Origin: Streptomyces sp. VRA16 Mangrove soil
GTDB lineage: Bacteria > Actinomycetota > Actinomycetes > Streptomycetales > Streptomycetaceae
Length of the DNA: 64,000 nt
NCBI RefSeq assembly: GCF_017377775.1
Contig: NZ_JAFVLN010000001.1
Coordinates: 434,001-498,000, forward strand
Direction of reading: 5' to 3'
Both the position numbers and the translations under genes were made by a program. Positions within the stretch are counted from its first letter, which is position 1; every line of letters starts with the position of its first letter. A model generated the notes under the pieces. The model ran no database searches. It was not told where the DNA came from and saw nothing but the letters and a program-made list of their open reading frames with translations. Below are positions 43,857 through 51,573 of the stretch, piece after piece.

Positions 43857-45032
43857 CTACTCCCGTTCGCGGGCGTACGCGGTGAAGTGGGCCGGTGGAT
43901 GGTCGAGGGGCAGACCGGGGCGCCAGGCAGTGAGGATCTGGGCGCTGCACTCGAAGATCCCGGAGGGCAGCGCGTCGAGCGGCCACCAGGCCCACTCCCC
44001 GACGCTCTCGTCCGGCTGCGTCGCGGGCTCGCCCTGCCACGCGGTGACCACGGCCCCCACGCTGACGCGGACGACGTCGCCGACGTGGTCGATCAGCGTG
44101 CCGATGAGCGTGACGTCCTCGGTCCTGGCGCGCAGCCCGGTCTCCTCGGCCAGTTCGCGGACCGCCGTCCGCTCCAGGGACTCCCCGGCCTCCACGGTGC
44201 CGCCCGGCAGCTCGATGGTGCCGCGCCGGTGCCGGCCGAGCAGCAGTCCCCGCTCGCCCAGGACGATGACGCCCACCCCGATCGCGGCGTGCGGCACGGG
44301 CGGCCGCCGGCCCCGCGGGCGGCTGGTGACCCGGCCGGTGCGGACGGGGACACGCCGGGCCCGGACGAGCTGCCAGACCACCGGGTTGCCCGGATCCGGC
44401 GCGCGGAGCAGCGTGATCGACTCCACGCCGAACCCGTGCTCCGTCAGAAGCTTCTCCCACACGTGCGGAGCCAGCACCCAGGTCCGCAGCGGCAGCGGCT
44501 CCAGGTCCCTGAGCCTCAGCGCCTCGTCGCGCGGGGCCACCGTGTCGGCCGGGCCGTGGCCGTGCGCGTTGGTGTGGAGCACGGAGAAGACCAGCGGGGC
44601 GCCGGGCCGCAGACCGTCGCGCAGGGCGGGCAGTGAGACGTACGGGTCGATCCCGGCGAGCGTGCCGATGGCGTACGCCGCGTCGTACGGCTCCGCCCGC
44701 CGCAGCTGCGCCACGGCGTCAGCATGCAGGAACCGGACGCCGGGCACCGTGCCGAAGTGCCCGGTGGCGCGCCGGTGCTGGGTGGGCGACAGCTCGACCG
44801 CGTCGACGAGCGCGCCGCGGTCCCGGGCGAGGTGGACCGCGTGATGCCCGGCGCCGGAGCCGAGGTCCAGGACCCGCTTGCCGGTGACCGGTCCGAGCGC
44901 GTCGTCGCCGGGGCCGACACCGTCCCAGAAACCCCAGCGGAGCTGTTCGGGCACGGGCGGCATGTACCCGTGGTCGAGCTGATGGCGGCCGTAGGCGGTC
45001 CAGCTTGCGGCGTTGGGGGAGGGCTCCGTCAC
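43857..45032 (-). CDS. Methyltransferase-NUDIX fusion protein
   Basis: The 391-residue bifunctional protein has an N-terminal class I SAM methyltransferase domain (about 1-225) with motif I V-L-D-L-G-S-G-A-G and post-I V-D-A-V-E-L-S. The C-terminal NUDIX hydrolase domain (about 250-391) has a complete Nudix box, beginning G-G-T-V-E-A-G-E and ending R-E-L-A-E-E-T-G-L. The NUDIX part should hydrolyse a nucleoside diphosphate-linked compound; the methyl acceptor is unknown. The GTG at 45032 follows AGGAG by four bases. The gene is divergent from the sugar kinase gene across a 94-bp promoter region. Confidence 0.88.
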   Translation of the reverse strand: MTEPSPNAASWTAYGRHQLDHGYMPPVPEQLRWGFWDGVGPGDDALGPVTGKRVLDLGSGAGHHAVHLARDRGALVDAVELSPTQHRRATGHFGTVPGVRFLHADAVAQLRRAEPYDAAYAIGTLAGIDPYVSLPALRDGLRPGAPLVFSVLHTNAHGHGPADTVAPRDEALRLRDLEPLPLRTWVLAPHVWEKLLTEHGFGVESITLLRAPDPGNPVVWQLVRARRVPVRTGRVTSRPRGRRPPVPHAAIGVGVIVLGERGLLLGRHRRGTIELPGGTVEAGESLERTAVRELAEETGLRARTEDVTLIGTLIDHVGDVVRVSVGAVVTAWQGEPATQPDESVGEWAWWPLDALPSGIFECSAQILTAWRPGLPLDHPPAHFTAYARERE

Positions 45033-45126
45033 GGTTCTCCTGTCTCGCGGGCGGGCGGGGCGGCAGTCATGATGCCGTCCGGCGCCGCCCGGAGGAACGG
45101 CGCACGGGTGCGGATACGGTGCACGC

Positions 45127-46614
45127 ATGCCCCTCACAGCAGTCATCGGCGTGGACATCGGCACCTCCAGCAGCAAGGGCGTCCTCGTCGCGCTCGACGG
45201 CACCGTGCTGCACACCGCCGTCCGTGAGCACGCGGTCGACCGGCCCGCCCCCGGCCACGTGGAGATGGACGCCACCGTGTGGTGGGACGACTTCGTCTCC
45301 CTGGCGCGGGAGTTGACCTCCGTTCGGGGCGAGGAAGTCGACGTGGCAGCCGTCGGGGTCAGCGGGATGGGGCCGTGCGTCCTGCTCGCCGACGCCGACG
45401 ACACCCCGCTGCGGCCCGCGATCCTGTACGGCGTCGACACCCGCTCCGTCGAGCAGATCGACCGCATCGAGCGGGAGTTGGGGGCCGAGGAGATCGTCCG
45501 CCGCTGCGGCTCACGGCTGACCACGCAGGCGGCGGGCCCCAAGGTGGCCTGGGTCGCCGCGCACGAACCGGACCTCTACCGTCGCGCCCGGCACCTCTAC
45601 ATGCCCAGCTCCTGGCTGGTCCGCAGGCTCACCGGCACCTACGTCCTCGACCACCACTCGGCCAGCCAGTGCACACCCCTGTACGACATCGGGGCGCACG
45701 CCTGGCACGAGCCGTGGGCCGTCGCCGTCGCCCCCGGCATCGAGCTGCCGCCGCTCGCCTGGTCCGGCGACCGCGCGGGCACGGTCACCGAAGACGCCGC
45801 ACGCCGCACCGGCCTGCGCCCCGGCATCCCGGTCGTCACCGGCACCATCGACGCCTGGGCCGAGGCGCTGAGCGTCGGCGCACACGGCGTCGGCGACCTC
45901 ATGCTCATGTACGGCACCACCATGTTCCTCGTGCACACCGTGCCCCGGCCGCTGCGCGACCCGGCGCTGTGGAGCACCGTCGGCGCCCTGCCCGGCACTC
46001 ACAACCTGGCGGGCGGCATGGCGACCTCGGGCGCCGTCACCGGCTGGCTGCGCGAACTGTTCGGCTCGCCCGACTACGCCGAACTGCTGCGCCTGGCAAG
46101 GGAGTCGGGGCCCGGCGCGCACGGCCTGCTGATGCTCCCGTACTTCGCGGGGGAGCGCAGCCCCGTCATGGACCCGCGGGCGCGCGGCGTCCTCGCGGGA
46201 CTCACGCTCTCGCACACCCGCGGCGACCTGTACCGCGCCGCGCTGGAGGGCACGGCGTACGGGGTGCGGCACAACATCGAGGCGATCGAGGCGGCGGGCG
46301 GCGACATCCGCCGGGTCGTCGCCGTCGGCGGCGGCACACAGGGCGACCTGTGGACCCGGATCGTCTCCGACGTCACCGGGCGCCCGCAGGAGATGCGGCA
46401 GACGTCCGTGGGCGCCTGCTACGGCGGGGCGCTGCTCGCCGCCGGGCTCGTCGGCGAGGCCCGCATCGACGACTGGAACCCCGTCGCGCGGACCGTCGCC
46501 CCCGCCCCGGAGACCGCGGCCCGCTACGACGAGACCTACACCCTGTACCGCGAGCTGTACCCGGCATCGGCGCGCGTCGTCCACGCGCTGGCCGACCATC
46601 AGGCACGTACCTGA
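45127..46614 (+). CDS. FGGY-family carbohydrate kinase
   Basis: The 495-residue sugar kinase is related to xylulokinase and gluconokinase. Its phosphate-1 motif is G-V-D-I-G-T-S-S-S-K-G at the N-terminus, the probable catalytic Asp lies in G-T-I-D-A-W-A-E, and the adenosine motif is V-A-V-G-G-G-T-Q-G near 400. It phosphorylates a ketopentose, polyol or related sugar, but there is no linked isomerase or sugar transporter to tell which. The ATG at 45127 fits the family start, and the length is normal for the family. Confidence 0.9.
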   Translation: MPLTAVIGVDIGTSSSKGVLVALDGTVLHTAVREHAVDRPAPGHVEMDATVWWDDFVSLARELTSVRGEEVDVAAVGVSGMGPCVLLADADDTPLRPAILYGVDTRSVEQIDRIERELGAEEIVRRCGSRLTTQAAGPKVAWVAAHEPDLYRRARHLYMPSSWLVRRLTGTYVLDHHSASQCTPLYDIGAHAWHEPWAVAVAPGIELPPLAWSGDRAGTVTEDAARRTGLRPGIPVVTGTIDAWAEALSVGAHGVGDLMLMYGTTMFLVHTVPRPLRDPALWSTVGALPGTHNLAGGMATSGAVTGWLRELFGSPDYAELLRLARESGPGAHGLLMLPYFAGERSPVMDPRARGVLAGLTLSHTRGDLYRAALEGTAYGVRHNIEAIEAAGGDIRRVVAVGGGTQGDLWTRIVSDVTGRPQEMRQTSVGACYGGALLAAGLVGEARIDDWNPVARTVAPAPETAARYDETYTLYRELYPASARVVHALADHQART

Positions 46615-46649
46615 CCGCACGCGTCCGTCGCAGGACCGCGGCCGTCCGT

Positions 46650-46666
46650 CATCTATCGGATGTATG
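46650..46666. promoter_or_regulatory. Possible operator upstream of the MFS gene
   Basis: CATCTATCGGATGTATG forms an imperfect inverted repeat in the 240-bp gap after the kinase gene. It looks like a small operator, but the regulator is not identifiable. Confidence 0.3.
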
Positions 46667-46854
46667 GGGCACGCATGACGTAGATCACGCGGATCAGGGG
46701 CCCGATCACGGAATGCGGGCACGGATACCGCTGCTGGACCCGTCATGGGCTCGCTCTGCTCGGGGGGTGCGCAGGGCGATCGCGTCCGGTGCGTGGTCAC
46801 GCGGGCCGAGCCGGTCCCCGGTTCCGCCAGCTCCTCGAAAGGTTCTCCTGCACC

Positions 46855-48099
46855 ATGCCCCTGGCTCTGCTGGCCCTGGCTGTCGTCGCGTTCGGCATCG
46901 GCACGACCGAGTTCGCCACGATGGGGCTGCTGCCCCAGATCGCCGACGGGATCCACGTGTCCGTGCCGCACGCGGGCAACCTCGTCTCGGCGTACGCGCT
47001 CGGCGTCGTCGTCGGCGCCCCCGTCCTGACCGGCATCGGCGCGCGCATCCCGCACAAGCGGCTGCTGCTCCTGCTGACCGGCCTGTTCGTCGTCGGCAAC
47101 ACGGCGTCCGCGCTCGCGCCCGGCTTCGGGACGCTCTTCGCCGCGCGTTTCGTGGCCGGACTGCCGCACGGCGCGCTGTTCGGCGTCGGCGCCGTCGTCG
47201 CCTCCCGGCTCGTGGCACCCGAGCGGGCCGCGACCGCCGTGTCCCGGATGTTCCTCGGCCTCACGGTCGCGAACATCATCGGCGTCCCCGCCGGCACCGC
47301 ACTCGGCCAGCAACTGGGCTGGCGCGCCGCCTACTACGCGGTCGCCGTCATCGGACTCGTCGCCCTCGCCGCGCTCGCCCTCTTCGTGCCCCACCAGCCG
47401 CGCGGCGCCCAGGCGGGCGTCCGGCACGAGCTGCGGGCCATGGGCAACAAGCAGGTCGTCATCGGCCTCGCCACGGCCGTCGTCGGGTTCGGCGGATTCT
47501 TCGCCGTCTACAGCTACCTCGTGCCGATACTCACCCACCTGACCGGCATCTCCGAGACCTCTACCACCGCCGTCCTCGCGCTCTACGGCGTCGGCATGAC
47601 GCTCGGCACGCTGGTGGCGGGCCCGCTCACCGACCGCGCGCTGCGCCCGACCATGTACGTCAGCCTCGCGCTGCTCGCCGCGGCGCTCGTGACGTTCTAC
47701 TTCACGGTGCACAGCACGATCCCCGCGCTGCTGACCATCACCTTCATCGGCGCCCTCGGCTCGCTCATCACCACGCCCGTGCAGATGCTGCTCATGGCGA
47801 AGGCGAAGGACGCCCCGACCATGGCGGCGGCCTCCAACCACTCCGCGTTCAACCTGGCCAACGCGGGCGGCGCCTGGCTCGGCGGCCTGGTCATCTCGGC
47901 GGGCTGGGGCTGGGCCTCGCCCAACCTGGCCGGCGCCGTGCTCGCCCTCGCGGGCCTGGCCCTCGCACTGGTGGGCGGCCGCACGGACCGCGGCACCGGC
48001 GGCACGGACGTGGCCGTGTCCTTCGCGAAGAACGCTCCGGCGCGGACCGAGCCGTCCGGCGCCGGTTCAGCACATGACAACATCAACTCCGCCATGTAG
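46855..48099 (+). CDS. MFS transporter, DHA1-type
   Basis: The 414-residue membrane protein has 12 predicted helices. It opens A-F-G-I-G-T-T-E-F-A-T-M-G-L-L and contains G-A-R-I-P-H-K-R-L between helices 2 and 3 and R-F-V-A-G-L-P-H-G-A near helix 4, the signatures of the AraJ/CmlA-like drug:proton antiporter branch. Likely role is export of a small molecule; arabinose-efflux annotation of this branch is rarely tested. The ATG at 46855 has a GAAAGG ribosome site at a rather long distance (about 11 bases). The C-terminal tail is polar. Confidence 0.88.
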   Translation: MPLALLALAVVAFGIGTTEFATMGLLPQIADGIHVSVPHAGNLVSAYALGVVVGAPVLTGIGARIPHKRLLLLLTGLFVVGNTASALAPGFGTLFAARFVAGLPHGALFGVGAVVASRLVAPERAATAVSRMFLGLTVANIIGVPAGTALGQQLGWRAAYYAVAVIGLVALAALALFVPHQPRGAQAGVRHELRAMGNKQVVIGLATAVVGFGGFFAVYSYLVPILTHLTGISETSTTAVLALYGVGMTLGTLVAGPLTDRALRPTMYVSLALLAAALVTFYFTVHSTIPALLTITFIGALGSLITTPVQMLLMAKAKDAPTMAAASNHSAFNLANAGGAWLGGLVISAGWGWASPNLAGAVLALAGLALALVGGRTDRGTGGTDVAVSFAKNAPARTEPSGAGSAHDNINSAM

Positions 48100-48122
48100 T
48101 CGACAGGTTGGAGGAGAGATCC

Positions 48123-48632
48123 ATGCGTCTCGCTGACCGCCCCCAGGTGGAGTGCACGATCGACATCGACGCCGCCGTGGACCGCGTCTGGGAGCTGGTG
48201 TCGGACATCTCGACATCGGCGCGCCACAGCCCCGAACTCCAGGAGGTCGAGTGGCTCGACGGCGCCGAGGGGCCGGCCGTCGGAGCCTGTTTCGCGGGCC
48301 GCAACCACAACTCCCACCTGGGGGAGTGGCGGACGGTCAGCCGCATAGAGGCGGTCGAGGAGGGACGCCTCTTCCAGTGGGCGGTGGTCTACGAGGACGA
48401 CCGCCAGGGCGACGCGCTGGCCGTGTGGACGTACCGCGTCGAACCCGCCGTCGACGGGACGGCGACACGGGTGCGGCACGGGGTCCGGCTCGGTACGGGG
48501 AAGGGCCCGCTGCACGCGTTCGTCGAGAAGTACCCGGAGCGGGAGGAGGAGATCGTCGCCGGCCGCCTCGGTCTCCTGCGCACCGGGATCGAGACGACCC
48601 TGGCCGGCGTGAAGGCGGACGCGGAGTCCTGA
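48123..48632 (+). CDS. SRPBCC (START-like) family protein
   Basis: The 169-residue protein has the helix-grip fold pattern of SRPBCC proteins: I-D-I-D-A-A-V-D-R-V-W-E-L-V-S-D near the N-terminus, then W-x-T-V-S-R-I and a long C-terminal helix. These proteins bind hydrophobic ligands or act as cyclases, and no specific role can be read. The ATG follows GGAGGAGAG closely. It lies 23 bp after the MFS gene, so the two may be cotranscribed. Confidence 0.82.
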   Translation: MRLADRPQVECTIDIDAAVDRVWELVSDISTSARHSPELQEVEWLDGAEGPAVGACFAGRNHNSHLGEWRTVSRIEAVEEGRLFQWAVVYEDDRQGDALAVWTYRVEPAVDGTATRVRHGVRLGTGKGPLHAFVEKYPEREEEIVAGRLGLLRTGIETTLAGVKADAES

Positions 48633-48659
48633 CCAGGGGCCCGACGGGCGGCTGACGAC

Positions 48660-49016
48660 GGCGTGGCCGGGCAGACAGCTGCCCGTCCACCACCGGCAGC
48701 GCAACAAGCGCCGCTTCAGCCGGGGACCGCAGGCGTCCCGGCCGGTCAGCGTCATCGTGCCCGCGTACCACGAGCGCGAGTGCTTCGCCGACACCGTCCA
48801 CTCCCTTGCGGCGAGCACCCATCCGATAGAGATCATCGTGGTGGACGACGGCTCGCCGGACGGCACCGCGGAGATCGTCGAGGCGCTCGGCCGCCCGAGT
48901 TCTGGAAGGTACCCGCCTTCGGGACGTGGCTGCCGCTCGGGAGCCAGTGGTTCATGTTCGCGTGGGGCTGGGTGCTGATCGCGGTGGCCGTTCCGCTGTG
49001 GGGCCGGGTCGAGGAC
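48660..49016 (+). pseudogene. Glycosyltransferase family 2 remnant
   Basis: A rightward frame contains the beginning of a GT-A glycosyltransferase (P-V-S-V-I-V-P-A-Y-H-E-R-E, then I-E-I-I-V-V-D-D-G-S-P-D-G-T-A) but ends after about 75 residues. Near 48895 the reading passes in another frame to a hydrophobic stretch (F-G-T-W-L-P-L-G-S-Q-W-F-M-F-A-W-G-W) resembling a membrane segment. The catalytic core between them is missing. No start codon or ribosome site is convincing. The rest of the 444-bp gap to the TetR gene shows nothing further. Confidence 0.6.
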
Positions 49017-49076
49017 GTTGCGGCGGAACGGAGACCGCGACTGCCGCCCTGGCCGGGGGCGGGCCCGTGGACGGGG

Positions 49077-49658
49077 TCAGTCCAGCTCCGACATCGCGGC
49101 CCGCAGCTCGGCCAGCGCGGCGCGGGTGTGCACCGCGAGAGTGCCGGGGTCCTCGTCGCGGGACGGGTCGGCCCAGCGGGTGAAGCCGAGCCTGAAGGCG
49201 AGGACGCCGAGCTCGGCGGCCACCTGCGCGGGGGCCCGCGGGACGCCCCGCTTCTCCAGGGCGTCGGCCATGGCCGCCGCCATGCCGGCACCCTTCATCG
49301 CGTTGCGCTGCCGCAGCTCCTCGTTGGCCTCGATCGCCGCGTGCAGCAGCGGGCCGAGCTCGCGGTTGAACGAGGTCATCTCGCCCGAGGCGCGCTCCAG
49401 CCCCGCCTCGACCGCCGCCAGCGGGGACGCGTCGGCCGGCGCCTCCTCGATGCCCTCGGCCAGCAGCCGGCTCAGGGTCGTCTGGCCCGCGGTGAGGATC
49501 TCGCGCTTGTCCGTGAAGTGGCGGTGGAACGTGCTGCGGGTCAGCCCCGCACGCTCGGCGATCTCGGAGACCGTCGTGTCGTCGTACCCCTTCTCGGCGA
49601 ACAGGTGGAGCGCCGCCACGACGAGGCGCTGGCGGGCATCCGGTTTCCATCTGGGCAT
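49077..49658 (-). CDS. TetR-family regulator of the SDR gene
   Basis: The 193-residue protein has its helix-turn-helix at about residues 28-50 (T-V-S-E-I-A-E-R-A-G-L-T-R-S-T-F-H-R-H-F). It is divergent from the SDR gene across an 87-bp gap that holds two near-identical palindromes, so it very probably represses the SDR gene and itself. The ATG at 49658 fits the family start. The ligand is unknown. Confidence 0.9.
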   Translation of the reverse strand: MPRWKPDARQRLVVAALHLFAEKGYDDTTVSEIAERAGLTRSTFHRHFTDKREILTAGQTTLSRLLAEGIEEAPADASPLAAVEAGLERASGEMTSFNRELGPLLHAAIEANEELRQRNAMKGAGMAAAMADALEKRGVPRAPAQVAAELGVLAFRLGFTRWADPSRDEDPGTLAVHTRAALAELRAAMSELD

Positions 49659-49673
49659 ATGGCCATCCTATGC

Positions 49674-49693
49674 GATGCGACAGGTGTCGCATC
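49674..49693. promoter_or_regulatory. TetR operator O1
   Basis: GATGCGACA-GG-TGTCGCATC, perfect 9-bp arms, 16 bp from the TetR start codon. Confidence 0.8.
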
Positions 49694-49707
49694 AATGTGT
49701 GTACAGT

Positions 49708-49727
49708 GATGAGACACCTGTCGCATC
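49708..49727. promoter_or_regulatory. TetR operator O2
   Basis: GATGAGACA-CC-TGTCGCATC, one mismatch to O1; the pairing extends to 12-bp arms when the flanking GT and AC are included. It ends 18 bp before the SDR start, 34 bp centre to centre from O1. Confidence 0.8.
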
Positions 49728-49745
49728 ACTGTCTTGGAGCTAGCC

Positions 49746-50627
49746 ATGCGCGTCTTCATCACCGGCGGCACGGGCCTGATCGGCTCGGCCGTCGTCGCCG
49801 AACTTCTCTCCGCGGGCCACTCGGTCACCGCTCTCGCCCGGTCCGAGGCCTCCGCCGACCGGGCCGCGAAGGCCGGGGCCGACGTCGTCAGGGGAGGACT
49901 GACCGACCTGGAGGTGCTGCGCGCCGGCGCGCGGCAGGCCGACGGCGTCATCCACCTCGCCTTCGGCAACGACTTCAGCTCGCCCGAGGCGCTCGCGCGC
50001 AACGTCGCCGAGGAGGGCGCCGCGCTCGCCGCGATCGGCGAGGCGCTCGTCGGCACGGACCGGCCGCTGGTCACCGTGTCGGGCACGCCGCAGGTCGAGG
50101 GCCGCGCCTCGACCGAGCACGACCCGCTGCCCACCGACGGTCCCGTCGGCGGCCGCAGCGAGTCGGTCGTGCGCGCCCTCGGCCTCGCCGCCCAGGGCGT
50201 GCGCAGCTCGGCGGTACGCCTGCCGCGCACCGTCCACAACGAGGGCGAGGGCGGCTTCGCCGGCCTGCTCGCCCAGATCGCCCGCGGCGCGGGCACCGTC
50301 GGCTACCCCGGCGACGGCGCCCAGCGCTGGCCCGCGGTGCACGCCCGCGACGCCGCCGTGCTGTTCCGGCTCGCGCTGGAGAAGGCCCCGGGCGGCAGCT
50401 CGTGGCACGCCGTGGCCGACGAGGGCGACGCCGTCCGTGACATCGCCGCGGTCATCGGCCGTCGCCTCGGCCTGCCGGTCGCCTCGCTGCCGGAGGAGAA
50501 CTTCGGTCCCCTCGGCCCGATCTTCGCCACCGACCAGCCGGCCTCCAGCGCCCACACCCGCGCCGCCCTCGGCTGGGAGCCGACGCACCCGAGCCTGCTC
50601 GACGACCTGGAGAACATGTCGGCCTGA
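49746..50627 (+). CDS. Extended SDR family NAD(P)-binding protein
   Basis: The 293-residue protein begins M-R-V-F-I-T-G-G-T-G-L-I-G-S-A-V, the extended-SDR nucleotide motif. The usual Y-x-x-x-K active site is not seen; the region reads G-G-R-S-E-S-V-V, typical of atypical SDRs that may act as reductases or regulators. The ATG at 49746 follows GGAG by eight bases. Expression is probably induced by a ligand that releases the divergent TetR repressor. The stop is one base from the mhpB stop on the other strand. Confidence 0.87.
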   Translation: MRVFITGGTGLIGSAVVAELLSAGHSVTALARSEASADRAAKAGADVVRGGLTDLEVLRAGARQADGVIHLAFGNDFSSPEALARNVAEEGAALAAIGEALVGTDRPLVTVSGTPQVEGRASTEHDPLPTDGPVGGRSESVVRALGLAAQGVRSSAVRLPRTVHNEGEGGFAGLLAQIARGAGTVGYPGDGAQRWPAVHARDAAVLFRLALEKAPGGSSWHAVADEGDAVRDIAAVIGRRLGLPVASLPEENFGPLGPIFATDQPASSAHTRAALGWEPTHPSLLDDLENMSA

Positions 50628-50628
50628 G

Positions 50629-51573
50629 TCAGGCGGAGGTGCGCGCCGCCATCACTCCGAACCCGGCGATGTACTCCTTGATCGGCCGGTAGAAGGAGTA
50701 CGCCACCTCGTACGGGCCCGCCGCGCCGAGCGCCGCGAAGGCCGCCACCCAGCTGCGCACCTCGTGGGCGGAGTTGCCCGCGTCCTCGGCCATCCGCTCG
50801 GGCGTCATCGCGTCGATGGGGGAGAGGTCGCCCGAGGCCAGCGTCGCCATCAGGGACCGGTCCCACTTTGGGTTCAGGTCCTTGATGGCGGCCGTACCGG
50901 CCGCGAAGGCCTTCGCCGTGTCGATGACCCGCTGCTGGCGGGCGTCCCGGGCCGCGGCCGTGGGGTGCCGGCCGTTGAGCAGCATGGCGCGGGCGGCGTC
51001 GTCTGCGGTGGCCCACTGGGGGACCGGCGGGTCGTGGGAGAGGCCGCCGGAGCCGAGGACGAGCACCCGCTCGTCCGTCAGTGTGGCGAGGAAGCCGCCG
51101 ATCGCCTCGCCGAGCCGCCGGACCCGGCGCATCGTCACGAACGGCTTGGCCACACCGTTCACGAAGACCGGGATCGTCGGCACCTTGTCGATGCCGTCGA
51201 AGAGGATCTCCAGCGGCTGGATCGCGCCGTGGTCGACTTCCATCCGGCGGGAGATCGCCACGTCGATGTCGCGCTCGGCGACCCACTGGGCGAGCTCCTC
51301 GGCGCGCGCCGTCGGCACGTCCAGCGGGCCCTCGGCCGTGCCGTAGTCGCCGACGCCCAGCGCCTCGTACCCGATGCAGAACGGCGGCATCAGGTCGTAG
51401 AAGAACCCGTTGTAGTGGTCCGGCGCGAACGAGAGGACGAGGGTCGGGTCGAACTCCCTGACGAAGGTCCGGGCCGCGGAGAAGGCGCCCTGCACCGCGG
51501 CGTTCACCTCGGCGGGCGGGTCCGCGTAGTCCAGCAGCGGGCTGTGGGACATGGTGACGAGGGCGACGCTCAT
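50629..51573 (-). CDS. mhpB: 2,3-dihydroxyphenylpropionate 1,2-dioxygenase
   Basis: Class III extradiol dioxygenase that opens the ring of 2,3-dihydroxyphenylpropionate with Fe(II). The 314-residue protein has the family elements M-S-H-S-P-L-L near the N-terminus, F-A-P-D-H-Y-N-G, V-D-H-G-A-I-Q-P-L and G-S-G-G-L-S-H-D-P-P. The full length matches E. coli MhpB. Its ATG overlaps the mhpA stop (ATGA), so it is the last gene of mhpC-mhpA-mhpB. Confidence 0.92.
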   Translation of the reverse strand: MSVALVTMSHSPLLDYADPPAEVNAAVQGAFSAARTFVREFDPTLVLSFAPDHYNGFFYDLMPPFCIGYEALGVGDYGTAEGPLDVPTARAEELAQWVAERDIDVAISRRMEVDHGAIQPLEILFDGIDKVPTIPVFVNGVAKPFVTMRRVRRLGEAIGGFLATLTDERVLVLGSGGLSHDPPVPQWATADDAARAMLLNGRHPTAAARDARQQRVIDTAKAFAAGTAAIKDLNPKWDRSLMATLASGDLSPIDAMTPERMAEDAGNSAHEVRSWVAAFAALGAAGPYEVAYSFYRPIKEYIAGFGVMAARTSA

